A DNA stretch of 64,000 nt from Myxococcus sp. RHSTA-1-4 (lineage in GTDB: Bacteria; Myxococcota; Myxococcia; Myxococcales; Myxococcaceae), in assembly GCF_020037125.1 (NCBI RefSeq), contig NZ_JAIQDG010000005.1, forward strand, positions 124,001 to 188,000, given 5' to 3'. Positions 32,117 to 40,691 of the stretch are shown piece after piece. The translations under genes were made by a program, and so were the position numbers. Within the stretch, counting starts at the first letter, position 1. Every line of letters begins with the position of its first letter. The notes beneath the pieces are model-generated. The model saw only the letters and a program-made list of their open reading frames with translations, did not search any database and was not told the DNA's origin.

Positions 32117-33693
32117 GGCAACCTCTCGAGCTGCAGGGGAATGGGCAGGAAGACGGTGAAGCGGGAGCCTTGGCCGACCTGGGTGTCCACGTGGAAGCTG
32201 CCCCCGTGGTCCTGGACGATGCGGTAGGCGATGGACAGGCCCAGGCCGGTGCCCTCACCGGGGGCCTTGGTCGTGAACGAGGGCTCGAAGATGCGCGGCA
32301 GGTGGCGCTCCTCGATTCCCGTGCCGGTGTCGGCCACGGCGAAGTAGCAGCGGTCCCCCTCGCGCCCCGTCACCAGCGACAACCGCCCCTCCGGCTTCGG
32401 CAGCGCCTGGAGGCCGTTCTGCAGGAGGTTGAGCACCACCTGCGCGAGCTGGCCCGGGTCGCCGTACACCTTGGGCAGCCCGTCCGTCAGCCCCAGCGAC
32501 AGCTCCACCTTCGGCGTCGCCTTGAGCTGCGCGCGGAACAGCACCGCAGCGTCCTCCACGCACTTCGACAAGTCGAAGAGCCGCCGGTCCTCCACGCGGC
32601 TGTGCCGGCTGAACTTCAGCAGGCTCTCCACAATCCGCTTGCAGCGCAGCGCGCTCTCTTCAATCAGCTTGAGCGACTCCAAATCGGAGGCGCTGCGGCC
32701 CGCGTCGCGCGACATGAGCTGCGCGAAGGCGAGGATGCCGCCCAGCGGGTTGTTGATTTCGTGCGCCACGCCCCCGGCGAGCTGGCCCACCGCCGCCATC
32801 TTCTCCGTCTCGATGAGGCGGCGCGTAATCGACTGCTCCTCGGTGACGTCCCGGTAGGTGCACACCACCCGGTCGTCCCCCGCCATGGGGTAGGCGGCCA
32901 CGACGTAGGTGCGCCCGGCCTGCTGCACCTCGCCCCGCGCGCCCTTGCCGCTCTCCACCGCCGCCGGCAGCGGGCAGCCCGTGCACGGCTCGTTGCGGCC
33001 GAAGAGGTAGCGGAAGCAGGCCGTGTCGGACGGAATCTCCTCGATGGAGCGGCCGGCCACGCGCGCATACGCGAGGTTGGCGCGGCGCACGGCGAAGTCC
33101 CGCGCGCGCACCACGCACAGCGGCGTCTCCATGCAGTCGAAGGACAGCTCCCACTCGCGCTTGGCCTGGCTGAGCATCCGCGTGCGCTGCGCGACGCGCT
33201 CCTCCAGGTCCGCGTTGAGCAGCTTGAGCTCCGCGTTCTGCTCCTGCGTCACCCGGTACAGCCGCTCGTTCTCCGTCTGGAGCGCGTACTGCTCGAAGGC
33301 GCTCTTCACCGTCAGCACCAGGTGGCTGTCGTTCCAGGGCTTGGAGATGAAGCGGAAGATTTCGGAGCGGTTGATGGCCTCCTCAATCGCCTGCTGGTCC
33401 GCCTGGCCCGTCAGCATGATGCGCTGGGCGCGCGGCTCCTGCTGCTTCACGTGGGTGAGGAACTCCACCCCGTTCATCCCCGGCATCCGGAAGTCGGAGA
33501 TGACGACCTCGGGGTGGAACCGCTCCAGCGTCCGCAGCCCCTGCTCCGCGTCCGTCGCCGTCTCGATGTCCCAATCCCCCCGCCGCAGTACCCGGCGGAT
33601 GGACTTGAGGATGTTCTCCTCGTCATCCACCAACAGCAGCCGCCCACGGGGGGCGGTGTCCTGCGACTGGAGCTGTGCGGCTTGGGGACCCAT
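32113..33693 (-). CDS. Hybrid sensor histidine kinase (REC-PAS-HisKA-HATPase)
   Basis: 526 aa, no membrane segment, so cytoplasmic. An N-terminal receiver (about 15-135) has [10 protein letters not shown] and phospho-Asp in [11 protein letters not shown] coiled coil links it to a PAS domain (about 190-310) with an unusual C-x10-C-x2-C set ([15 protein letters not shown]). HisKA follows with the H-box [14 protein letters not shown], then HATPase with NGLQAL (N box), VADTGTGI (G1) and GTGLGLSI (G2). The start ATG at 33693 fits the predicted sigma-54 promoter 25 bases upstream; a longer frame would run through that promoter. It very likely phosphorylates the NtrC-type protein encoded next. Confidence 0.92.
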
Positions 33694-33717
33694 GGATTCT
33701 TTCTGCCTCACGACAAT

Positions 33718-33733
33718 TGCAATGGCCCTGCCA
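33718..33733 (-). promoter_or_regulatory. Sigma-54 (-24/-12) promoter of the kinase-regulator operon
   Basis: On the minus strand TGGCAGGGCCATTGCA has GG and GC separated by exactly 10 bases and matches the TGGCAC-N5-TTGCA consensus at nearly every position. It sits about 25 bases before the kinase ATG. Confidence 0.75.
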
Positions 33734-33750
33734 ATGGCCGTTGCGAGCCA

Positions 33751-33772
33751 AACTCCTGGAATCACGGGAGTT
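33751..33772. promoter_or_regulatory. Dyad upstream of the sigma-54 promoter (candidate activator site)
   Basis: AACTCC and GGAGTT form perfect 6-base arms 10 bases apart, about 20-40 bases upstream of the -24 element. It could be an enhancer site for the NtrC-type activator of the same operon, though enhancers usually lie further away. Confidence 0.4.
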
Positions 33773-33860
33773 AACGCTCTCGTGCGCCAAGAAGTCGTGA
33801 GTCAGAATAGACCCTCCCCCACCAAATGGGTCAACATGAACCCAGGGTGATTGACCCGGG

Positions 33861-34808
33861 TCAGCCGCCCTGGGAGGGAGGGGGCGGGAAGGGCGGCATC
33901 TGGGAGTGCAGGCAGATGCGGTCTCTCCCCTCGTGCTTGGCCCGGTAGAGGGCCTCGTCGGCGGTGAGCAGGAGCTGCTCGGGGGTGAGGACGGAGCGGT
34001 GGGGGAAGCTGGACACCCCGAGGGAGGCCGTCACACGCAGGCAGCCGTCCGGGCCCACGCGCAGGGCGCGCAGCTCGCGGCGCACCCGCTCCGCGACGGT
34101 GAGGGCGCCGGTGAGGTGGGTGCGCGGCAGCAGCACCGCGAACTCCTCTCCCCCGTAGCGGGCCACCAGGTCCGTCTCGCGCACGCCGCGCTGGAGCGCG
34201 CCCGCCACCTCGCGCAGCACCCCGTCCCCGGCCGCGTGGCCGTGCTGGTCATTCACACTCTTGAAGTGGTCCAGGTCCAGGAGGATGAGGGACAGCGCGT
34301 CGTCGTAGCGCTGGGCGCGGCGGAACTCGTCGCGCAGCCGCTCCTGGAAGTGGCGGTGGTTGTGGACGCCGGTGAGCCCGTCCGTCGAGGACAGCCGCTG
34401 CAGCTCTCCCACCTGGGTGGCCAGCGCCTCCATCCGGGCCTGGAGGGCGAGGCAGCGGCGCACCCGCGCGGCCAGCTCGTCCGCGTCCCATGGGTCAAAA
34501 ACAACCTCAGCGCCGCGACGCAGGGCCTCCAGCCAGGTCTCCCGTGGCTCCGGGGGAGCCAGGACGAGCACCGGGGGGCCGGGCGGGTTGTCGCTGGAAA
34601 GCAGCCGGTCGAGCAGCGCCAGGGTTCCGGAAGCCTCCTCACCCGGGCAGAGCACCACCAGGGCGACCTCCCGGGCCAGCCGGGGTACCTCCGCCCCATG
34701 GGAAGTGACTCGGAGGGCGAAGTCCTCCGGCCCCAGCGCACGGGCCAACCTCGGCAGCGTCAGTTGCGAATCATCCACGACCAGCAGGGTGTAGGGCCTG
34801 ACGTTCAC
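33861..34808 (-). CDS. Diguanylate cyclase with degenerate receiver domain
   Basis: 315 aa, GTG start. Residues 1-120 look like a receiver (LLVVDDSQ) but the phospho-acceptor site reads VVLCPGE, so phosphorylation is unlikely. The GGDEF domain (about 140-300) is intact: DGLTGVHNHRHF, LLDLDHFKSVNDQHGHAAGD and the active site RYGGEEF. An RETD motif stands five residues before it, the usual RxxD inhibitory site for c-di-GMP. It should make c-di-GMP and be product-inhibited. The tail is Pro-rich. The palindrome TGACCCGGGTCA covers its stop codon. It lies upstream of the kinase operon in the same direction but with a separate promoter between. Confidence 0.92.
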   Translation of the reverse strand: MNVRPYTLLVVDDSQLTLPRLARALGPEDFALRVTSHGAEVPRLAREVALVVLCPGEEASGTLALLDRLLSSDNPPGPPVLVLAPPEPRETWLEALRRGAEVVFDPWDADELAARVRRCLALQARMEALATQVGELQRLSSTDGLTGVHNHRHFQERLRDEFRRAQRYDDALSLILLDLDHFKSVNDQHGHAAGDGVLREVAGALQRGVRETDLVARYGGEEFAVLLPRTHLTGALTVAERVRRELRALRVGPDGCLRVTASLGVSSFPHRSVLTPEQLLLTADEALYRAKHEGRDRICLHSQMPPFPPPPSQGG

Positions 34809-34942
34809 AGTGTCCCCGCAAAATGTTGCCTATACGGTATCACACCGGTAATCCGGGGTGCGACCCCCCGTCGTTGATTGCTGCTGGGAGCTTTGCTACC
34901 GAGGCCCGTCCACTCCTGCACGTTACGCCGCCGAGGTCGCCC

Positions 34943-35734
34943 GTGGGTAAGTACCCGAGTATCAGCCTCTTCTTCCCCGCCTGGAACGAGGAGGACTACG
35001 TCGAGCGCGCGGTGAGCCGGGCGCTCGAGGTCCTGCCCAGGCTGACCGACGACTTCGAAATCATCATCGTCAACGACGCGTCCACGGACCGGACGCGCGA
35101 AATCTGCGAGGCGCTGGCGCAAAAGGTGCCGCAGCTCCGGGTCATCCACCACCCCGTCAACCTCAAGCTGGGCGGAGCCATGCGCACGGGCCTGGCGGCG
35201 TCGACGAAGGACATCGTCGTCTACTCGGACGTGGACCTTCCCTGGGACATGCGCGAGCTGGAGCGGGCCCTGCACCTGATGGAGTACCTGGAGGCGGACA
35301 TGATCTGCGCCTTCCGGTTCGACCGCACCAGCGAGGGCCCCAAGCGCATCGTCTACTCGTTCGTCTACAACCTGCTCATCCGCGCGCTGTTCGACATCCA
35401 GATAAAGGACGTCAACTTCAGCTTCAAGGTGATGCACCGCCGGGTGCTGGAGGCCATGGAGCTGCACAGCCAGGGCTCGTTCATCGACGCCGAGCTGGTG
35501 GTGAAGGCCATCCGCAAGGGCTTCCGCGTGTTCCAGATGGGCGTGGACTACTTCCCCCGCACGCGCGGCATCTCCACGCTGGCGTCGCCCTCCGTCATCG
35601 TGAAGATGGTGAAGGAGCTGGTGCGGCTGTACCCGGAGACGCGCTCGCCGCCGTCGCCGGTGCAGCCGGTGCGGCTGCCTCCGTCGGTGCAGCAGCTCCA
35701 CGCGGCGCCCCCGGGGCGCGCGGCGCGGGGATGA
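34943..35734 (+). CDS. Family 2 glycosyltransferase (polyprenyl-phosphate sugar transferase type)
   Basis: About 263 aa from the GTG at 34943, where the conserved domain begins (SISLFFPAWNEE); an in-frame start at 34823 would add 40 residues without similarity. It shows a GT-A fold with VNDASTDRTREI, the YSDVDLPW motif as metal-binding DxD and an RTRGISTLASPS acceptor-side segment, as in DPM1/GtrB-like enzymes that load sugars on polyprenyl phosphate. No membrane helix follows. Its stop overlaps the ChbG-like gene start (ATGA). Probably part of envelope glycan or glycolipid assembly. Confidence 0.85.
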   Translation: MGKYPSISLFFPAWNEEDYVERAVSRALEVLPRLTDDFEIIIVNDASTDRTREICEALAQKVPQLRVIHHPVNLKLGGAMRTGLAASTKDIVVYSDVDLPWDMRELERALHLMEYLEADMICAFRFDRTSEGPKRIVYSFVYNLLIRALFDIQIKDVNFSFKVMHRRVLEAMELHSQGSFIDAELVVKAIRKGFRVFQMGVDYFPRTRGISTLASPSVIVKMVKELVRLYPETRSPPSPVQPVRLPPSVQQLHAAPPGRAARG

Positions 35735-36591
35735 GGACTGGCGTGGCGCGCTCCCTCACGCGCCTGGTGGTGAACGCGGACGACCTGGGGCTGCACCCCG
35801 CCCTGGACGCGGGCATCCTCCGGGCGCACCGCGAAGGCATCGTCACCAGCGCCACCCTGCTGGCCATGGGCCCCACGGCCCCCGAGGCCGCCGCGCGCGC
35901 GCGCGCCCAGGGGCTGGCGGTGGGGCTGCACCTCGCGCTGTCCACGCGGCTGCCCCCGGCCGCGCCCGTGCACGCGGTGCCCTCGGTGGCGCCGGGTGGA
36001 CGGCTGCGGGGCAACTGGGCGGAGTTCGCGAAGGCGTGGCTGTCCGGGGCCGTGCGGCGCGAGGAGGTGGAGGTGGAGCTGGCCTCACAGCTGAAGCGGG
36101 CGCGGGAGCTGGGCGTGGAGGTGGACCACCTGGACGGGCACCAGCACCTGCACCTGCTACCGGGCGTGCGTCCGGTGGTGGAGGCGCTGGCCGCGCGCGA
36201 GCGGCTGCCGCTGCGGTGGCCGGATGCGTTGCCGACGATGAAGTGGCTGCGGGCCCCCGGGCCGGCGGTGAAGGCGGCGGTGCTGTCGGTGCTGGCACGC
36301 GTGCCGCCGTGGAGCGCGCCGGGCGTGCGCCGGGTGAGCGCGGGCGGCGTATTCGAAGCGGGCCGGCTGGACGAGGCCGCGCTGATGGATGCGCTGGACG
36401 CGCTGCCGGCGGGGGACTTCGAGCTGGGGTGTCACCCGGGTGAAGGCACGCCGCATGTGCCCGAGGACCCGGCGTGGACCTATGGCTGGCAGGCGGAGCT
36501 GGACGCGCTCACGAGCCCGAGGGTGAAGGCGCGGCTGCGCGAGCGCGGCATCGAGCTGCACACCTACGGCAGCCTCGCCTCCGCGACGTAG
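35731..36591 (+). CDS. ChbG/HpnK (YdjC) family carbohydrate deacetylase
   Basis: 286 aa. The metal-binding motifs are clear: VVNADDLGLHP, the VGLHLALS His, and DHLDGHQHLHLLPGV. ChbG removes an acetyl group from chitooligosaccharides; HpnK works on the N-acetylglucosamine of hopanoid lipids. The overlap with a GT2 gene suggests it deacetylates a GlcNAc-type sugar carried on a lipid; this is inferred from context. The 3' end overlaps the convergent methyltransferase gene by 28 bases. Confidence 0.85.
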   Translation: MRTGVARSLTRLVVNADDLGLHPALDAGILRAHREGIVTSATLLAMGPTAPEAAARARAQGLAVGLHLALSTRLPPAAPVHAVPSVAPGGRLRGNWAEFAKAWLSGAVRREEVEVELASQLKRARELGVEVDHLDGHQHLHLLPGVRPVVEALAARERLPLRWPDALPTMKWLRAPGPAVKAAVLSVLARVPPWSAPGVRRVSAGGVFEAGRLDEAALMDALDALPAGDFELGCHPGEGTPHVPEDPAWTYGWQAELDALTSPRVKARLRERGIELHTYGSLASAT

Positions 36592-37232
36592 AGCACATGG
36601 GGCGTGGTGTAGCCGCGGCCCAGCTCCACCACTTCCTCCACGTTGAAGCCCGCGTCCGCCAGGAGCCGCAGCATCTCCCCGCGCGGCTTGAGCGCCATGC
36701 CCCCGCTGGCCTTCGTACGCCCGAGCAGCGACACCATCACCCACTCCTGCGCCAGCGCCTTGCGGTGCTTCCAGGAGCCGTCGCCCTCCACCTCCTTCAG
36801 CAGGAAGCGCCCGCCGGGCTTGAGCAAGCCATGCACGGTACGCAGGAAGGCGGGCCACTTCTCCTCGGGCAGCAGGTAGAGCACGTCGCACACCACCGCC
36901 GCGTCGAAGGAGCCCGGGGCCTCCGTGGCGAGCGTCTCCTCCACGGTGCCCTCCGCGAGCCGGACGTTGGGCAGCCTCGCGAGCGCGCTCCGCGCCCAGG
37001 CCACCTTGCGCGGGTCCGGGTCCACGCCACGCACCGTGCGCTTCGGGTCGGCCAGCGCCAGCACCGCGGAAAGCAGCCCGTGCCCGCAGCCGATGTCCGC
37101 CACCGTGCCGCCGGGCGTCCGCACGGCCACGTCCATCAGCGGCGCGGAGAAGGCCCGCGCGTGCACGTGGAAGCGCTCGGTGGGAGGAAGGTCGGAGTAC
37201 AGCGCCAGTGCCTGCTGAATGAGCGCGCTCAT
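36564..37232 (-). CDS. Class I SAM-dependent methyltransferase
   Basis: 222 aa from the ATG at 37232. The Rossmann SAM motif reads VADIGCGHGLLSAVLA (about 43-58), motif II has a VRGVDPDP acid, then VVCDVLYLLP and LKPGGRFLLKEVEG. The substrate is unknown; the neighbours (glycosyltransferases, deacetylase) suggest a lipid or sugar. Its ATG overlaps the stop of the membrane mannosyltransferase-like gene (ATGA). The frame continues upstream but only as a shadow of that gene. Confidence 0.85.
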   Translation of the reverse strand: MSALIQQALALYSDLPPTERFHVHARAFSAPLMDVAVRTPGGTVADIGCGHGLLSAVLALADPKRTVRGVDPDPRKVAWARSALARLPNVRLAEGTVEETLATEAPGSFDAAVVCDVLYLLPEEKWPAFLRTVHGLLKPGGRFLLKEVEGDGSWKHRKALAQEWVMVSLLGRTKASGGMALKPRGEMLRLLADAGFNVEEVVELGRGYTTPHVLYVAEARLP

Positions 37233-38362
37233 GAGATGTAGTAGTCCGCGCCGAAGGCCCAGGAGAGGACGAGCACGGAGACGGCGCCCACGGCCAGCGA
37301 CGCCCGGAGCACCCGGGGCCGCTGCCGCAGGAGCATCGCGGCGGTGAGGAAGACGGGGAAGGCGGACAGGAGATAGCGCCCCATGCCCATGAAGTCCTTC
37401 GTGGACCACGCGGGCAGGCCGACAATCGCCAGCACGTAGAGGGCGTAGCCCCACCCCAGCAGCTTCCGGGTGGGCCACACCAGCGCCAGGGCCAGCAGCG
37501 TGAAGAAGGCATGCGCGGCCAGGCGGAACGCCTCGCGCTTGTCCGTGGGCGAGAGGATGACGCGCTCGAACCAGCTCACCTTCAGCCACGTGTGCCAGCC
37601 GGGGTTCTGGTCCCAGCCCGCGGCGCCCTGCACCTTCACGAAGGCGAAGGGGTCCCCGAACTTGTGCCAGAGGAAGAGCATGTAGCAACCGAAGCCCAGC
37701 CCCGCGAGCACGGGCAGGAAGTCCACCGCGGTCCACTTCTCGCCCCGCGCGTGCTTCCACTCCAGCCGGCGCGCCAGCAGGCCCAGCACCACCGCGGGGG
37801 CCACGGGCCGCGCCGCCGTGGCCACCGCCGCCACCAGCACCGCCGGCACCAGCAGCCCGCGCTCCAGCAGCAGGAAGGCGGACACCACCAGCAGGACGAA
37901 CAGCGCGTCCGAGTACATGGCGCCGTAGAAGTAGAAGGTGAACGGGTAGCAGGCCATCAGCAGCCCGGCCTTCAGCGCGGTGTCGTCATCGGTGAGGCGG
38001 CGGGCCCACCGTGAGAACATCACCAGCGCCAGCGGGCCGCACAGCAGGGTGATGAGGACACCGGCCTGGTACACATTGGGCCCGAGCGTCTCCACCGCGC
38101 GAATGAGCATCGGGTAGAGCGGGAAGAAGGCCACCGAGCTCTGCTGCCCGGGGGTGAACTGGTAGCCCTCCTGGGCAATCCGCATGTACCAGCTCGAGTC
38201 CCACGCCACCCAACCCATGGTGACGTACTCGTCCAGCCGGACGACGGGGTTCTGCGGATTCTTGTGGAAGAAGCGCCAGGCCCCGGCCGCGGCGGCGGCG
38301 CTGCACAGGACGACGGCGACCAGGGTGACGAGGGCGATGCTGCGGGACGCGGAGCGGGCCAT
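37229..38362 (-). CDS. Multi-pass membrane glycosyltransferase, PIG-V/mannosyltransferase-like (GT-C)
   Basis: 377 aa from the ATG at 38362. About nine hydrophobic helices. After helix 1 comes VAWDSSWYMRIAQEGY, the WDxxxY motif of PIG-V-like GT-C enzymes, then FFPLYPMLIRAV. Such enzymes use polyprenyl-phosphate sugars as donors on the outer face of the inner membrane, which would fit the DPM1-like GT2 nearby on the other strand. The sugar and acceptor are not known. Followed by the overlapping methyltransferase gene. Confidence 0.8.
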   Translation of the reverse strand: MARSASRSIALVTLVAVVLCSAAAAAGAWRFFHKNPQNPVVRLDEYVTMGWVAWDSSWYMRIAQEGYQFTPGQQSSVAFFPLYPMLIRAVETLGPNVYQAGVLITLLCGPLALVMFSRWARRLTDDDTALKAGLLMACYPFTFYFYGAMYSDALFVLLVVSAFLLLERGLLVPAVLVAAVATAARPVAPAVVLGLLARRLEWKHARGEKWTAVDFLPVLAGLGFGCYMLFLWHKFGDPFAFVKVQGAAGWDQNPGWHTWLKVSWFERVILSPTDKREAFRLAAHAFFTLLALALVWPTRKLLGWGYALYVLAIVGLPAWSTKDFMGMGRYLLSAFPVFLTAAMLLRQRPRVLRASLAVGAVSVLVLSWAFGADYYIS

Positions 38363-38450
38363 TCGGCCGGCAGGCTTGGTCCAGAACGCCGCCCCGGTCA
38401 AGCCCGGGAACCCGCGCGTGACGCGAAGGCTCCCGAGCCGGTGGGAGGCG

Positions 38451-40691
38451 TCAGCGCGGGTAGAACGTCTTGCCCGCCTTCACCATCTCCACCAGGTGCG
38501 GCGCGGGCGTGAAGCGCTCGCCGAGCTTGTCGTGGTAGTGCTCCAGCTTGCGCAGCACCTCGGCGGGGCCGCGGCTGTCCACGTAGCGGAGCGGGCCGCC
38601 CAGGAACGGCGGGAAGCCCAGGCCGAAGATGGCGCCCACGTCGCCGTCACGCGGGCTGCGGAGGATGCCCTCGCCCATGCAGCGCACGGCCTCGTTCACC
38701 ATCTGCAGCACCAGCCGCTCCGCCATCTCCTCGCGGTCGAACGACTTGCGGTCCCTGCCGTGCGGCAGGAGGTTGTAGACGGTGGTGTCCACCTCCTTCT
38801 TCTTCCCGTTCTCGTACAGGTAGAAGCCCTTCTGCGTCTTGCGGCCCAGGCGGCCCTCGGTGACGACGTGCTCCAGCGCCCTGGGCGCCGCCATGCGCTT
38901 GCCGAACGCGGCCTCCATGATGGGGCCCACCTTCTGCGCCACGTCGATGCCCACCTCGTCCAGGAGGGTAATCGGGCCCACCGGGAAGCCGAAGTCCACG
39001 AGCGCCTTGTCCAGCTCCGCGATGTCCGCGCCCTCGGCCAGCAGGTACGCCGCCTCGTTCATGTACGGCGCGAGGATGCGCGAGGTGTAGAAGCCCGGCC
39101 CGTCGTTGACGACGATGACCGTCTTGCCCTGCTTGCGCCCCACCTCCACGCAGGTGGCCGTCACCCACTCGGCGGTGCCCGGGTGGGTGATGATCTCCAG
39201 CAGCGGCATCTTGTTCACCGGGCTGAAGTAGTGCATCCCGATGACCTGCGAGGGCCGCTTGCTGCCCTTGGCCAGCTCCGAAATCGGGATGCTGGACGTG
39301 TTGGACGCGAAGATGCAGTGCTCGCCGGTGACGGCCTCCACCTCGGCGATGATGCGGTGCTTGAGCTTCAGGTCCTCGAACACCGCCTCGATGACGAGGT
39401 CCGCCGACTTGAAGCCGCTGTAGTCGGTGCCCGCGGTGACGAGCGCCATCTTCGCCGCCGCCTCGCGGTGCGTCAGCGAGCGCTTCTTCGTGCGCTCATC
39501 CAGGATGGACTGCACCTGCTTGAGCGCGCGGCGCACGCCGTCGTCATCCTTGTCCTTCACGCGCACGGGCACGCCCTGGAGCGCGCTGGCCACGTAGGCG
39601 ATGCCGCCGCCCATCAGCCCGCCGCCCAGCACCGCCACCTTCTTCACCTCGCGCGCCTTCACGCTCGGGTTGGAGGTGCCGTTCTCCTTCTTCAGCGCCG
39701 TCGTGGCGAAGAAGATTTCCACCAGCCGCTTGGAGACGTCGGACATCACCAGCTCGCCGAAGGCCTTCGCCTCGGCCTCCTGGCCCGCCTTGTGCCCGGA
39801 CTCCAGGCCCACGCGGATGACCTGGAGCGCCCTCTCCGGCGCCGGGTAGCGGCCGCGCGTCTTCTTCAGGAGCTGCTTGCGCGCCTCGTCGAAGACGAGC
39901 TTGCGGCCCAGCGGGTTGTCCTCCAGCGCCACCTCGGCCCACAGCTCCTTGTTGGCCAGGCCCTGGAAGAAGCCCGCCAGCCCTTTCTTCTTGCCGCCCT
40001 CGACCACCGCCTTGAGGCCCTGGCCGTGCTTGCGCTCCACCTTCAGCGTGCCCGCGGCCAGCTCCCGCGCGCGCTGGAGGGACAGCTTGCGCAGGATCGG
40101 CACCGGCACCACCTCGTCCACCACGCCCAGCTTCTTCGCCTTGGAGGGCTTGAGGCTCTTGCCGGTGAGGATGAGGTCCAGCGCCGCCTGCACGCCGATG
40201 AGCGCGGGCAGCCGCTGGGTGCCGCCGGCGCCCGGAATCAGGCCGAGCTGCACCTCCGGCAGGCCCAGCGACGTCTTGGGGCTGTCCGTGGCGATGCGGT
40301 AGTCACACGCCAGCGCCCACTCCAGGCCGCCGCCCAGGCACGCGCCGTGGATGGCCGCGACGACGGGCTTGGGGAAGGCGTCCAGCCGGTCGAAGCCCTC
40401 CTGCCCGTTACGGCTGATGGCGGTGGCCTCCTCCGCCGTCTTGATGGTCTGCAGGAAGTCGATTTTGGCCCCGGCGACGAAGGTGTCCTTCTTGCCGGAG
40501 ATGAAGACCACGGCCTTCACCTCGGACTCCCGCTCCGCGCGCGTCATCAGCCGGGAGAAGGCCTCGCCCGTCTCCGGCGACAGCGTGTTCACCGGCGAGT
40601 CCGGCAGGTCGTACGTGATGACGGCGACGCCGTCCTCCACCTGGTAGGAGAAGCCCTGCTTCGCCTCGAGCTCTTCAAGCTTGATGGCCAT
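38451..40691 (-). CDS. fadJ: Fatty acid oxidation complex alpha subunit (enoyl-CoA hydratase / 3-hydroxyacyl-CoA dehydrogenase)
   Basis: 746 aa, in the FadJ/FadB range. The hydratase domain is at about 15-200: CoA-pocket AGAKIDFL, HGACLGGGLEWALACDYRIA and PEVQLGLIPGAGGTQRLP with catalytic Glu. A linker region follows, then an NAD-binding motif VAVLGGGLMGGGIAYV near 370, the dehydrogenase His/Glu region (GMHYFSPVNKMPLLEII) and the C-terminal helical domains. It carries out two steps of beta-oxidation on the complex with thiolase. Its ATG shares one base with the fadI stop (TGATG). The ATG at 40691 (MAIKLEELE) starts the conserved part. Confidence 0.93.
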   Translation of the reverse strand: MAIKLEELEAKQGFSYQVEDGVAVITYDLPDSPVNTLSPETGEAFSRLMTRAERESEVKAVVFISGKKDTFVAGAKIDFLQTIKTAEEATAISRNGQEGFDRLDAFPKPVVAAIHGACLGGGLEWALACDYRIATDSPKTSLGLPEVQLGLIPGAGGTQRLPALIGVQAALDLILTGKSLKPSKAKKLGVVDEVVPVPILRKLSLQRARELAAGTLKVERKHGQGLKAVVEGGKKKGLAGFFQGLANKELWAEVALEDNPLGRKLVFDEARKQLLKKTRGRYPAPERALQVIRVGLESGHKAGQEAEAKAFGELVMSDVSKRLVEIFFATTALKKENGTSNPSVKAREVKKVAVLGGGLMGGGIAYVASALQGVPVRVKDKDDDGVRRALKQVQSILDERTKKRSLTHREAAAKMALVTAGTDYSGFKSADLVIEAVFEDLKLKHRIIAEVEAVTGEHCIFASNTSSIPISELAKGSKRPSQVIGMHYFSPVNKMPLLEIITHPGTAEWVTATCVEVGRKQGKTVIVVNDGPGFYTSRILAPYMNEAAYLLAEGADIAELDKALVDFGFPVGPITLLDEVGIDVAQKVGPIMEAAFGKRMAAPRALEHVVTEGRLGRKTQKGFYLYENGKKKEVDTTVYNLLPHGRDRKSFDREEMAERLVLQMVNEAVRCMGEGILRSPRDGDVGAIFGLGFPPFLGGPLRYVDSRGPAEVLRKLEHYHDKLGERFTPAPHLVEMVKAGKTFYPR

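Noticed and set aside
34809-34840. Possible -24/-12 element before the diguanylate cyclase gene (AGGCAACATTTTGC on the minus strand)
   Set aside because: GG and GC are separated by 9, not 10, bases, which sigma-54 does not tolerate well.
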